A DNA stretch of 23,764 nucleotides from CAIWXH01 sp964555675 (GTDB taxonomy: Bacteria > Chloroflexota > Chloroflexia > Chloroflexales > Chloroflexaceae): contig CAZKTU010000086.1 of the NCBI GenBank assembly GCA_964555675.1, positions 1 through 23,764 on the forward strand, written 5' to 3'. The notes under the pieces were generated by a model. It was not told the DNA's origin, made no database searches, and was given only the letters and a program-made list of their open reading frames with translations. The position numbers and the translations under genes were made by a program. Below are positions 13,911 through 23,660 of this stretch, piece after piece. Numbering within the stretch: position 1 is the stretch's first letter; the number at the start of each line of letters is the position of its first letter.

Positions 13911-14843
13911 ATGACAGCTGTGCTCACCCCGCCCGACCCCGCCCTGTTCTTTCGCAAGGGCGACCCCAACGACCGGCGTCTGGGCGAGCTGGTCGGCAGC
14001 GACCCCGCGGCCTACGCCGGGGCCACGGCGGTGATCCTGGGCTGCCCCACCGACGAGGGCGTGCGGCGCAACGGCGGCCGCCCGGGGGCCGCCGCAGGCC
14101 CCGCCGCGATCCGGCGCTGCCTCTACAAGCTGGGCGTGGCCGGCCTCGAGGGGCTGGCCCTCTTTGACATGGGCGACACGCTCCCCGGCCCCGATCTGGA
14201 GACGACCCACGCGCGCCACAGGGCGACGGTGGCGCGGGTGATCGCCGACGGCAAGCGCCTGATCACCCTTGGGGGCGGCAACGACCTCGCCTACCCCGAT
14301 GTGGCGGGCCTGGCCGACGCGGCGCCGCCGGTGCTGGCGATCAACGTCGACGCCCATTACGATGTGCGGGCCGACAGCCCGCGTAACAGCGGCACGCCCT
14401 ACAGGCAGCTGCTCGACGAGGGCCTGGTCGCCCCCGGGGCCTTCGCCGTGCTGGGCGCCCTGCCCTACGCCAACTCGCCCGTCTACACGGCCTACCTGGC
14501 GGGGATCGGGGCGCGGGTGGTGACCCTGCGCGAGGCGCGGCTGCGCGGCCTGAGCGCCACGGCCCGCGGCCTGCTCGCCGATAGCCACGCGGGGGCGATC
14601 TTCTGGGGCTTCGACATGGACGTGGTGAGCGCCGCCGAGGCCCCCGGCGTGAGCGCGCCCAACGCCCTCGGCATGAGCGGCGAAGAGCTGTGCGCCCTGG
14701 CCGAGCTGGCCGGCGCTGATCCGCGCACGCGCCTGGTCGAAGTGAGCGAGCTCAACCCACAGTACGATCTGGACGAGCGCACTGCGCGCCTGGCGGCCGT
14801 GGCAATCTGGCATGTGCTGGTGGGGTGGGCCACGTTTGTGTAA
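13911..14843 (+). CDS. Arginase/agmatinase/formimidoylglutamase superfamily protein
   Basis: A 310-residue ureohydrolase-fold protein. The N-terminal GVRRNGGRPGAAAGPAAIR resembles formimidoylglutamases. Metal motifs present are Asp147, His149 and Asp151 in NVDAHYD, and Asp235 and Asp237 in GFDMDVV followed by EAPGVSAP. The first metal motif, usually GG(D/G)H(S/E), reads LGGGNDLAYPD, putting Asn124 where the metal-binding histidine is expected. The substrate is therefore uncertain, and so is whether it holds a two-manganese centre. No histidine-degradation, arginine or polyamine genes are beside it. It starts 40 bases after the small gene, with no close Shine-Dalgarno (GGGGAGG is over 20 bases upstream), and ends 23 bases before the malyl-CoA lyase-like gene. 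Confidence 0.85.
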   Translation: MTAVLTPPDPALFFRKGDPNDRRLGELVGSDPAAYAGATAVILGCPTDEGVRRNGGRPGAAAGPAAIRRCLYKLGVAGLEGLALFDMGDTLPGPDLETTHARHRATVARVIADGKRLITLGGGNDLAYPDVAGLADAAPPVLAINVDAHYDVRADSPRNSGTPYRQLLDEGLVAPGAFAVLGALPYANSPVYTAYLAGIGARVVTLREARLRGLSATARGLLADSHAGAIFWGFDMDVVSAAEAPGVSAPNALGMSGEELCALAELAGADPRTRLVEVSELNPQYDLDERTARLAAVAIWHVLVGWATFV

Positions 14844-14866
14844 AGCATTATTTCAGGAGCCTCGTT

Positions 14867-15817
14867 ATGGTCGACTACCCAGGGCACGGCGAGAAGGCGG
14901 CCCGCCTCGAGCGGAGCGCCCTGTTTGTGCCGGCCTCGCGCTGGGCCATGATCGAGAAGGCGGCCCGCAGCGCCGCTGACGCGGTGATTATCGACCTGGA
15001 GGATGCGGTCGCACCGGCCGAGAAGGAGGCCGCGCGGGCGAATGTGATCAAGGCGCTGCGCGAGCTCGACTTCGGGCCGCGCCTGCGCATCTTTCGTATG
15101 AACGGGCTCGACACGTTTTACGCCTACCGCGACCTGATCGAGGTGGTCGAGGCCGCGGGCGACAGGGTCGACCTGGTGATGGTGCCGAAGGTGGGCGGCC
15201 CCGAGGATGTTCAGTTCGTCGAGCGGCTGCTCGGCCAGATCGAGCTCGGGCGCGGCCAGACCCGGCAGATCGGCATCGAGGCCCAGATCGAGACGGCCAG
15301 GGGCTTCCTCTACGCGCGCGAGATTGCCGCCGCCTCGCCGCGCCTCGAGGCGCTGATCTACGGGCCCGGCGACTACGCCGCGGGGCTGCGGGCGCCCCTC
15401 TCGAGCATCGGCGAGCGCGACGAGCACGACGCGATCTATCCGGGGCACCGCTGGCACGCGGTGATGCACACGATCGTGGCGGCCGCCAGGGCCAACGGGC
15501 TGCGCTGCCTCGACGGGCCGTTCGCCGGGCTCAAGGCCCCCGAAGAGCTCGACCACGCCAGCCGGGTGGCCCGGGCGATCGGCTTCGACGGCAAGCAGGT
15601 GATCCACCCGGCCCAGATCGAGACGGTCAACCGGGTCTTCAGCCCGCCCCCCGCCGAGGTGGCCTGGGCCGAGGCGGTGCTGCGGGCCTACGCCGCCGCC
15701 GTGGCCCAGGGCCGCGGCGCCGTCAGCCTCGACGGCAAGATGATCGACGCGGCCAATATCCGCATGGCCACGGTGATCGTCGAGCAGCAGCGCCGCATCC
15801 AACAGCGCGGCGGATAG
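14867..15817 (+). CDS. HpcH/HpaI-type CoA lyase, malyl-CoA lyase/CitE-like
   Basis: A 316-residue TIM-barrel lyase expected to cleave a 3-hydroxyacyl-CoA such as malyl-CoA, beta-methylmalyl-CoA or citramalyl-CoA to glyoxylate or pyruvate and an acyl-CoA. Residues matching the malyl-CoA lyase active site are Arg77 in FRMNGLDT, Glu142 in EAQIETARG (metal) and Asp169 in GPGDYAAG (metal). LEDAVAP, VMVPKVGG, HPAQIETVNRVFSP and GKMIDAANI also match that group. The start at 14867 has CAGGAG 8 bases upstream. CitE of citrate lyase is less likely because no citD or citF is nearby. The enzyme could serve glyoxylate assimilation, the 3-hydroxypropionate bicycle or C5 dicarboxylate breakdown; the sequence does not decide. 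Confidence 0.85.
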   Translation: MVDYPGHGEKAARLERSALFVPASRWAMIEKAARSAADAVIIDLEDAVAPAEKEAARANVIKALRELDFGPRLRIFRMNGLDTFYAYRDLIEVVEAAGDRVDLVMVPKVGGPEDVQFVERLLGQIELGRGQTRQIGIEAQIETARGFLYAREIAAASPRLEALIYGPGDYAAGLRAPLSSIGERDEHDAIYPGHRWHAVMHTIVAAARANGLRCLDGPFAGLKAPEELDHASRVARAIGFDGKQVIHPAQIETVNRVFSPPPAEVAWAEAVLRAYAAAVAQGRGAVSLDGKMIDAANIRMATVIVEQQRRIQQRGG

Positions 15818-15855
15818 GAAAGCTTTTTATTTGTTAAGGAGGGTTAACTAGGGGT

Positions 15856-15934
15856 CGCCGCCCTACTACTGGGATTCTTAGTGCTCCCAGGTACTATTTT
15901 CATATCTACCAGCGACGGTATATGAAGGGCGGCG
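15856..15934 (+). promoter_or_regulatory. Structured 5' region of the binding-protein gene
   Basis: CGCCGCCCT (15856-15864) is exactly complementary to AGGGCGGCG (15926-15934), which lies immediately before the start codon at 15938. Inside this, CTGGGA (15869-15874) pairs with TCCCAG (15885-15890) and is followed by TACTATTTT. The inner hairpin could instead be a weak terminator for the upstream lyase gene. The outer pairing would hide the ribosome binding region. The region is notably A+T-rich compared with its surroundings, but no convincing promoter pair was identified. Confidence 0.4.
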
Positions 15935-15937
15935 GCG

Positions 15938-17203
15938 ATGAAGCAGAGAGCCATGTGCGCAAGGGTGTCGCGAACGCGCGCCCATCTGCGGACCGCCCTG
16001 GCCCTGGCCCTGCTGCTGACCCTGGTCGCCTGTGGCGCCGAACCCGCTGAGCCCGCGGCGCTCGACACCACGGCCGCCTTCGCCAACCCGGCCCTGGCCG
16101 AGCTGCCCCCCCAGGTGCGCTACCGCATCGGGGTCAATGCCGAGATCACCGGCACGGGCGCGCCGATCGGCGACCTGGGGGTGCGCGCGGCCCGCTTGGC
16201 CGTCGAGGAGATCAACGAGGCGGGGGGCGTGGGCGGGGTGCCCCTCGAGCTGGTCGTGCGCGACAGTCGCTCGGACCCGCTCGTGGCCCTCGAGCAGTAC
16301 CGTCTGGCCCTGGCCGAGGACGACCTGACCGCCCTGATCGGCCCCTTCAAGTCGGCCTACGCGGTGCATATTGTGCCCGAGCACCGGGGCGCGGCCCTGC
16401 CGATGCTGATCGGGGCCACCAACGCGACCCTCACCGAGCAGGGCGACCCGAACCTCTTCCGCCTGCGGGCGAGCGACCGGCTGACCGCGGCCGCCATGAC
16501 CGCCCTGGCCGTCGACGAGCTGGGCGGCAGGCGCATCGCGATCATCCACGACTCCGACGCCTTCGGCAGCGGCGGCGCCGCGGGTATTCGCGCCGGCCTG
16601 CGCGAGCGCGGCCTAGAGCCCACGGCCAGCGAGCCCTACAGCACCGGCACGCGCGACTTCGACGGGCTGGCCCGGCGCATCGTCGAGGCCGACCCCGACG
16701 CCGTGCTGATCTACGGCACCAACAACACCGACGTGGGCCTGCTGCTGCGGGCCCTGCGCTACTGGCAGGTCGCTGCCCCCATCGTCACCTCGCCGGGCGG
16801 CGCCACGGCCGTGACCTACGGGATCGCCGCCGAGGCCCAGGACGGTATCTATGTGGTGATGGACGCCATGTTCGCCGCGACCCCGGCGGGGGCCAGCTTC
16901 GAGCGCCGCTTCAGCGAGCGCTTCGGCCTGGCGCCCGACACCTACGTCGCCTGGTACTACGACGCGATCTACCTGCTCGCGGCGGCCCTGGCCGGCGGGC
17001 CGCAGACCTCGCTCGAGCTGAGCGCGGCCCTGCGGGCGGTCCACTTCGAGGGCGTCCAGGGGAGCTACAGCTTCGACGCGGGCGGCGACGGGCTGCACCA
17101 GGTCGTCCTGGCGGTGATGGAGGGCGGCGCGCCTCGGCCCGTGGGCCGCTACAGCGAGGCCGGCCTCAGCCGCGAGCATCCGGCCCTGGGGGCGACGCCA
17201 TGA
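15938..17203 (+). CDS. Type I periplasmic-binding lipoprotein (branched-chain amino acid type)
   Basis: A 421-residue extracytoplasmic binding protein. Residues 1-31 form a lipoprotein signal peptide with lipobox LVAC and Cys32 as the lipid-anchored residue. The mature part is a Peripla_BP_6/LivJ-like domain: YRIGVNAEITGTGAPIGDLG at 61-80, LAVEEINEAGGVGG, LIGPFKSAYA, LIYGTNNTDVG and YVAWYYDAIYLLAAAL. This family binds amino acids, amides or other small polar ligands; the ligand here is unknown. The final ATGA overlaps the start of a sensor histidine kinase gene. No transporter permease or ATPase gene is present, so it probably presents ligand to the kinase rather than to an ABC transporter. 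Confidence 0.9.
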   Translation: MKQRAMCARVSRTRAHLRTALALALLLTLVACGAEPAEPAALDTTAAFANPALAELPPQVRYRIGVNAEITGTGAPIGDLGVRAARLAVEEINEAGGVGGVPLELVVRDSRSDPLVALEQYRLALAEDDLTALIGPFKSAYAVHIVPEHRGAALPMLIGATNATLTEQGDPNLFRLRASDRLTAAAMTALAVDELGGRRIAIIHDSDAFGSGGAAGIRAGLRERGLEPTASEPYSTGTRDFDGLARRIVEADPDAVLIYGTNNTDVGLLLRALRYWQVAAPIVTSPGGATAVTYGIAAEAQDGIYVVMDAMFAATPAGASFERRFSERFGLAPDTYVAWYYDAIYLLAAALAGGPQTSLELSAALRAVHFEGVQGSYSFDAGGDGLHQVVLAVMEGGAPRPVGRYSEAGLSREHPALGATP

Positions 17204-19635
17204 GCGCCCTCGCCGCCAGCTGGGAGCGGTTGACGCGGGGGGTGACCCTGGCGGGCCGGCTGACCATCGCCATGCTCGTCGTCGCCGCCCTGGCGATGGC
17301 CGGCCTCTTCTACGAGCTGAGCCGGACCAACCGGGTCGAGATCGAGCGGCTGCAGACGACCGCGCTCCACAACAGCGCCGTCGACCTGGCTCAGGGCCTC
17401 GACGACCTGGTGCGCTCGGAGATCAGCCGGGTGGGCAACCTGGCCCTCTCGCGCTCGGCCCAGGAGTTCATCGCGGCCCCGCCGACGCGCCGGGCGCCCC
17501 TGTTCACGCCGACCCTGGCCGACTTCGCCAACTTCCTGGCCTCGAACCAGCCCTTCTACAGGGCCGTGCTGCTGCTCGACCCGGGCGGCGAGGTGCTGCT
17601 GGCCACCGAGGGCAGCTACATCGGCCTGCGCTTCCCCGCCGGCGGCTTCGTGGGCGCGGCGGCGCGCGGCGAGACCTACATGTCCGACCCGGGGATCTCG
17701 CCCCTCGACCGGCAGCCGGTAATCTGGCTCTCGGCGCCGGTGCGCGCGCCCGGGGCGCGGCCGGACGCGCCGCCCGACGGCGTGATCGCCGTGGCCCTCT
17801 CGCCCCAGGAGCTCTGGCAGGCGGTCGAGCGCGTGCGCATCGCCCAGGGCGGCTACGCCCTGCTGGTGGATGGCTACGGGATCAGGCTGGCCCACGGGCG
17901 CGACCGCAACTATGTCTTCCGCAGCCTGGCCCCCTTGCCCCCCGAGGAGTGGGCGCGCCTGCGTAGCGAGGGGCGCTTCGCCGACCTGCCGCGGCTGAGC
18001 GACACCGGCAACCAGGCCCTGCTCGACTTCGTGCGGGCCGTCCCGCCGCGCGAGCTGCTGCTCGCCCCGCCCGGCCCCGGCGCCGCGCCCGTCTACTACA
18101 GCGCGGCGCCCCTGGCGAGCCGCGACTGGACGGTGGTGACCATGCTCAGCGAGCGCGAGGCCCTGGCCCCGGCCGCGGGCGTCACCATGCGCGGCATGGG
18201 CGTGACCCTGCTGGTGGTGGTGCTGCTGGGCGTGACTGTGGCCTGGGCGGCCCAGTATCTGGTACGCCCGGTGCCCCGGCTCGCGGCGGCGGCCCAGCGC
18301 ATCGCCGGCGGCGACCTCTCGGTGCCCGTCGAGGTGGAGGGCAGCAGCGAGGTGCGGGCCCTGGCGACGAACTTCGAGACCATGCGCAGCCACCTGGGCC
18401 AGGCCCGCGACGAGCTGGCCGCCTGGGCGACGACCCTCGAGGGGCGGGTGGCCCGGCGCTCGCAAGAGCTGGCGGCCCTGGCCGAGGTGGTGGCGGCGAG
18501 TAGCCGCGGGCGCTCGCCTGCGGCCCTGTTACGGGCGGCCCTCGACCGGGCCCTGCCGGTGGTCGGCGCCGAGATGGGCGGGATCTGGCTCGGCGAGCCC
18601 GACGGCGGCCTGCGCATGGCGGTCTGGTCCGGCTTCGACCGGCAGCTCGAGCAGGCCCTGACGGCCTTTGAGCCGGGCGAGGGGCTGCTCGGGCGGGTGC
18701 ACCAGCGCGGCGAGCCGCTGACCCTGGCCGACATCAGCACCTCGCCGCGCCTCTCGCGGGCCGCCGTGCGCGAGCAGCGGCTCCACGCCTTCGCGGCGGT
18801 GCCGCTCTCGGTGAGCGGGCGGACCCTGGGGGTGCTGGGCGTCTTCAGCCACGTCGAGGGCGGCTTCTCGCCCGAGGCGGTGACGGTGGTCACGGCGATC
18901 GGGCAGCAGATCGCCCTGGCCCTCGAGAATATCGCCCTGCTCGGCCAGGTCGAGGAGCAGGCCCGCAGCGTGGCGGCGCTGCAAGAGCGCGAGCGGCTGG
19001 CGGGCGAGATCCACGACGGGGTGGCCCAGAACCTGAGCTACCTCTACGTGCAGCTCGACCGGCTGGCCGAGAGCGCCGCGCCCCCCGAGGCGACCCGCGC
19101 CGAGCTGACCCGGCTCCAGGGCGTGCTCGAGCTGACCACGGACGAGGTGCGCCGGCTGATCGCGCGCCTCCAGGATGCCCCCCTGGCGGCGAGTTCGCTG
19201 GCCGAGCGGCTGCGCGACGAGGTGCTGGGGCTGGGGCAAGAGCTGGGGACGGCCACGAGCCTGGTGGTGGCGCCCGGCGCGGATCTGGCCGTGGCGGCGC
19301 CGACGGGGGCCGAGATCGGCCGCATCGTGGGCGAGGCCCTGCGCAACGCCGCGCGCCACGGCGGCGCGAGCAGGGCGACGGTGACCCTGGCGCGGCGCGA
19401 CGGGCTGGCCTGCCTGCGGGTCAGCGACAACGGGGCCGGCTTCGTGGTGGGGGCGCCGCCGCGCGACGGGCGGCAGCACTTCGGCCTGAAGGTGATGCGG
19501 GCGCGGGCCCAGCGCATCGGGGGCGAGCTGACGATCAGCAGCAGCCCCGGCGCGGGCGCGTGCGTCGAGCTGGTGTGGGCCGTCGCGGCCGAGAGCGAGC
19601 TTGACCTCAGCGCGGAGGTGGGCCATGGAGCCTAG
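17200..19635 (+). CDS. Membrane sensor histidine kinase (HAMP-GAF-HisKA_3)
   Basis: An 811-residue two-component sensor. One transmembrane helix at about 20-40 is followed by an extracytoplasmic Cache-like domain (about 45-325) and a second helix (330-355). Then come a HAMP domain (357-405), a short coiled coil, a GAF domain (about 430-585), a NarL-class dimerisation/phosphoacceptor domain with His605 in GEIHDGVAQNLSYL, and an HATPase domain with EALRNAARHGG and VSDNGAGF. The start overlaps the binding-protein stop by four bases, and the gene overlaps the response regulator by 11 bases, so the three are translationally coupled. The likely input is the ligand-loaded binding lipoprotein acting on the Cache domain; the GAF domain may add an intracellular signal. 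Confidence 0.92.
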   Translation: MSALAASWERLTRGVTLAGRLTIAMLVVAALAMAGLFYELSRTNRVEIERLQTTALHNSAVDLAQGLDDLVRSEISRVGNLALSRSAQEFIAAPPTRRAPLFTPTLADFANFLASNQPFYRAVLLLDPGGEVLLATEGSYIGLRFPAGGFVGAAARGETYMSDPGISPLDRQPVIWLSAPVRAPGARPDAPPDGVIAVALSPQELWQAVERVRIAQGGYALLVDGYGIRLAHGRDRNYVFRSLAPLPPEEWARLRSEGRFADLPRLSDTGNQALLDFVRAVPPRELLLAPPGPGAAPVYYSAAPLASRDWTVVTMLSEREALAPAAGVTMRGMGVTLLVVVLLGVTVAWAAQYLVRPVPRLAAAAQRIAGGDLSVPVEVEGSSEVRALATNFETMRSHLGQARDELAAWATTLEGRVARRSQELAALAEVVAASSRGRSPAALLRAALDRALPVVGAEMGGIWLGEPDGGLRMAVWSGFDRQLEQALTAFEPGEGLLGRVHQRGEPLTLADISTSPRLSRAAVREQRLHAFAAVPLSVSGRTLGVLGVFSHVEGGFSPEAVTVVTAIGQQIALALENIALLGQVEEQARSVAALQERERLAGEIHDGVAQNLSYLYVQLDRLAESAAPPEATRAELTRLQGVLELTTDEVRRLIARLQDAPLAASSLAERLRDEVLGLGQELGTATSLVVAPGADLAVAAPTGAEIGRIVGEALRNAARHGGASRATVTLARRDGLACLRVSDNGAGFVVGAPPRDGRQHFGLKVMRARAQRIGGELTISSSPGAGACVELVWAVAAESELDLSAEVGHGA

Positions 19636-20314
19636 TGGGCCGATTCGGGTGATGGTGGTCGACGACCACGACCTGTTCAGGGACGGGATCGCGGGGGTGC
19701 TGCGGGCCCAGCCCGATATCGAGGTGGTGGGCGAGGCCGGCGACGGGCTCGAGGCCCTGGTGCTGGCCCAGGGGCTGCGCCCCGACGTGATCCTGCTCGA
19801 CATCAACATGCCCGGCACCGACGGGATCGAGGCGGCGCGCCTGATCGCGCGCGAGCTGCCCGCGTGCCAGATCGTCATGCTGACGGTGCGCGACGAGGAC
19901 GAGCGGATCTTCGAGGCGATCCGCAACGGGGCCTCGGGCTACCTGCTGAAGACGATCAAGGGGCAGCAGTTGGCCGAGATGGTGCGCGCGGCGGCCCGCG
20001 GCGAGGCCGCCCTGACCCCGGCGATCGCCGCTCGGCTGCTGGCGGCCTTCAGAGATGCCCCGGCGCCGGCTGCGCAGGGGCCGGCCCCGGGGCCGGGGGG
20101 CCAGGCCATGGGCGAAGGCCCCGACCAGCTGACGGGGCGCGAGCAAGAGATCCTGTCACTGATCGCGGTGGGCCGCTCGGACAAAGAGATCGCGGCCGAC
20201 CTGGTGATCAGCCTCTATACGGTCAAGGCCCATGTGCGCAGCATCCTGGCCAAGCTGCACGTGGACAATCGGCGCGAGGCGGCCCGCCGGGCGCGCGCCA
20301 GGGAGGTGAACTAG
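19625..20314 (+). CDS. NarL/FixJ-family response regulator
   Basis: A 229-residue DNA-binding response regulator and the cognate partner of the sensor kinase. The receiver domain (about 8-125) has acidic residues Asp13 and Asp14, phosphoacceptor Asp59 in LLDINMPGTDG and the conserved Lys in YLLKTIKG. A Pro/Ala/Gly-rich linker (about 145-165) leads to a LuxR-type helix-turn-helix (165-225): LTGREQEILSLIAVGRSDKEIA and SLYTVKAHVRSILAKL. The start at 19625 has GGAGG seven to eight bases upstream inside the kinase gene. Targets are unknown; the permease gene 181 bases downstream is a candidate by position only. Confidence 0.94.
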   Translation: MEPSGPIRVMVVDDHDLFRDGIAGVLRAQPDIEVVGEAGDGLEALVLAQGLRPDVILLDINMPGTDGIEAARLIARELPACQIVMLTVRDEDERIFEAIRNGASGYLLKTIKGQQLAEMVRAAARGEAALTPAIAARLLAAFRDAPAPAAQGPAPGPGGQAMGEGPDQLTGREQEILSLIAVGRSDKEIAADLVISLYTVKAHVRSILAKLHVDNRREAARRARAREVN

Positions 20315-20353
20315 TTCGTAACCCCCTCGTTATGACGATCAAACGAACGATGC

Positions 20354-20375
20354 GTAGCACCCCGGCCGGGGCTAC
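20354..20375 (+). terminator. G+C-rich palindrome after the response regulator
   Basis: The 12-bp perfect palindrome CCCCGGCCGGGG (20360-20371) is flanked by GTAG (20354-20357) and CTAC (20372-20375), giving a stem with a two-base bulge. It lies 40 bases after the stop codon. A T-run is absent, so it may be a factor-assisted end or RNA-protection hairpin. The remaining sequence to the permease start at 20496 is pyrimidine-rich; apart from a possible TTGC/GCAA mini-hairpin and the AAAGGAG ribosome binding site, nothing was recognised. Confidence 0.4.
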
Positions 20376-20495
20376 ACTTGCCCCAGCTTCCGCTCCCCCA
20401 CTCCATCTCCATCCCAGGCGAGAAGACAAGCCCCTCGACGCGCCCCCGTCGGCGCACCGCACTGTACGGCCATTGCTCGTGCAAAGGAGCCTGCC

Positions 20496-22238
<1,743 letters not shown>

Positions 22239-22241
22239 TCC

Positions 22242-22273
22242 AAGGATGAAGGATGAGGGATGAAGGATGAAGG
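22242..22273 (+). repeat. GGATGAA-type heptad array after the permease gene
   Basis: Four to five GGATGAA/GGATGAG units follow the permease stop codon by three bases. The end of the array (22257-22267, GGGATGAAGGA) is also complementary to TCCTTCATCCC at 22285-22295, giving an 11-bp hairpin just before glcF. Confidence 0.75.
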
Positions 22274-22295
22274 CCCGCGCTTCTTCCTTCATCCC
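22257..22295 (+). promoter_or_regulatory. 11-bp hairpin between lctP and glcF
   Basis: GGGATGAAGGA (22257-22267) and TCCTTCATCCC (22285-22295) form a perfect stem with a 17-base loop. It arises from an inverted fragment of the heptad array. It has no T-run and ends 21 bases before the glcF start codon, so an effect on RNA stability or translation is more likely than termination. Confidence 0.45.
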
Positions 22296-22316
22296 TGCGT
22301 GAGAAGCGAGGGCGCG

Positions 22317-23606
22317 ATGACCACCAGCCACATCGAGGTGCTGCACAGCGCAGCGTACCAGGTCAAGCTCGACACCTGTCTCCACTGCGGGCTCTGTCTG
22401 CCTGCTTGCCCGACCTACGCGCTGCACGGCCGCGAGGCCCAGGCGCCGCGGGGCCGGATCAGCCTGATGCGCGGGGCGGCCGAGGGTCGCATCGGTCTCG
22501 ACGACCCGGCCCTGGCCGAGCACCTGGGTAGCTGTCTGACCTGTCGCGCCTGCGAGCCGGCCTGCCCTTCGGGGGTGCGTTACGGCGAGCTGGTCGAGGT
22601 GGCGCGGGCGGCCGTCCAGGAGGCTCAGCCGCCGGCGCGGGCCGAACGCTTCGTCGCCTGGCTCGGCCTGCGCCAGCTGATGCCGCACCTGGGCCGTCTG
22701 CGGGCCATGGCCCTGGGGGCCTGGCTCTACGAGCGCAGCGGGGCCCAGGCCCTGGTCAGGCGCTCGGGGCTGCTGCGGGGGCGCCTGCGGGCCGCCGAGG
22801 CGATCGCGCCGCCGATCAGGCTGCGCCGGCCCGCCGAGGGGGGCTCCTTCCCCGCCAGGGGCGCGCGCCGCGGCCGGGTGGCCGTGCTCCAGGGCTGTAT
22901 CCAGGAGGCCTTCCTCGGCCAGGTGAACGACGCGACCGTGCGCGTGCTGCAGCGCAACGGCTTCGAGGTGGTCATCCCGCGCGGGCAGACCTGCTGCGGG
23001 GCGGCCCAGCTCCATGGCGGCGACGAGGAGACGGCCAGGGAGCTGGCCAGGCGCAATATCGACGCGCTGCTGGCGGCCGACGTCGACATTATCATCAGCA
23101 ACGCCGGCGGGTGCGGGGCCGCGCTCAAGGACTACCCCCACCTGCTGCGGGACGACGGCGCCTACCAGACCAGGGTGGCGGCCTTCGTCGCGAAGGTGCG
23201 CGATATCAGCGAGTTCCTGGCCCAGCACGCCGTGGAGCCGCCGCGGGCCACGCTGCCCGCTCGCGCAACCTATGTCGACTCGTGCCACCTGCGCAACGCC
23301 CAGAAGGTAGTCAAGCAGCCGCGCGACCTGCTGCGCGCCATCCCCGGCCTCGAGCTGGTCGAGCTGCGACAGCCCGAGCGCTGTTGCGGCAGCGCCGGGG
23401 TCTATAACCTGACCCACCCCGAGCTGGCCGAGCCCATCCTCGACGCCAAGATGGCCGACATCAAAGGCACCGGCGCCGAGCTGGTCGTCGTCGCGAACAC
23501 CGGCTGCCACATGCAGATCATCGCGGGCGTGCGCCAGGCCGGCCTGAAGGCCGAGGTGCTTCACGTGGTCGAGGTGCTCGATCGGGCGTACGCGATGGAA
23601 GGATGA
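22317..23606 (+). CDS. glcF: Glycolate/lactate oxidase iron-sulfur subunit (GlcF-like)
   Basis: A 429-residue protein expected to pass electrons from a flavin 2-hydroxyacid dehydrogenase to the respiratory chain. It has two [4Fe-4S] ferredoxin clusters: Cys21, 24, 27 and 31 in CLHCGLCLPACP, and Cys73, 76, 79 and 83 in CLTCRACEPACP. Two cysteine-rich CCG domains follow, with QTCCGAAQLHGGDEE and ERCCGSAGVYN. This order and length match GlcF. The start at 22317 has GAGGG five bases upstream; an in-frame extension to 22260 translates the heptad repeat and is rejected. The flavin subunits (GlcD and GlcE) are not in the window. A LutA/LldE-type subunit is shorter and lacks the ferredoxin domain, so GlcF fits better. 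The stop codon lies within a heptad array. Confidence 0.9.
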   Translation: MTTSHIEVLHSAAYQVKLDTCLHCGLCLPACPTYALHGREAQAPRGRISLMRGAAEGRIGLDDPALAEHLGSCLTCRACEPACPSGVRYGELVEVARAAVQEAQPPARAERFVAWLGLRQLMPHLGRLRAMALGAWLYERSGAQALVRRSGLLRGRLRAAEAIAPPIRLRRPAEGGSFPARGARRGRVAVLQGCIQEAFLGQVNDATVRVLQRNGFEVVIPRGQTCCGAAQLHGGDEETARELARRNIDALLAADVDIIISNAGGCGAALKDYPHLLRDDGAYQTRVAAFVAKVRDISEFLAQHAVEPPRATLPARATYVDSCHLRNAQKVVKQPRDLLRAIPGLELVELRQPERCCGSAGVYNLTHPELAEPILDAKMADIKGTGAELVVVANTGCHMQIIAGVRQAGLKAEVLHVVEVLDRAYAMEG

Positions 23607-23629
23607 GGGATGAAGGATGAAGGATGAAG
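23598..23629 (+). repeat. GGATGAA-type heptad array at the end of glcF
   Basis: Four units of GGATGAA/GGATGAG begin within the last two codons of glcF, provide its TGA stop and extend 23 bases past it. The position relative to the gene end is the same as for the VWA gene array. Confidence 0.75.
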
Positions 23630-23660
23630 CGCTAGTACGTAGCAGCCTCCCGTAAGGGCG

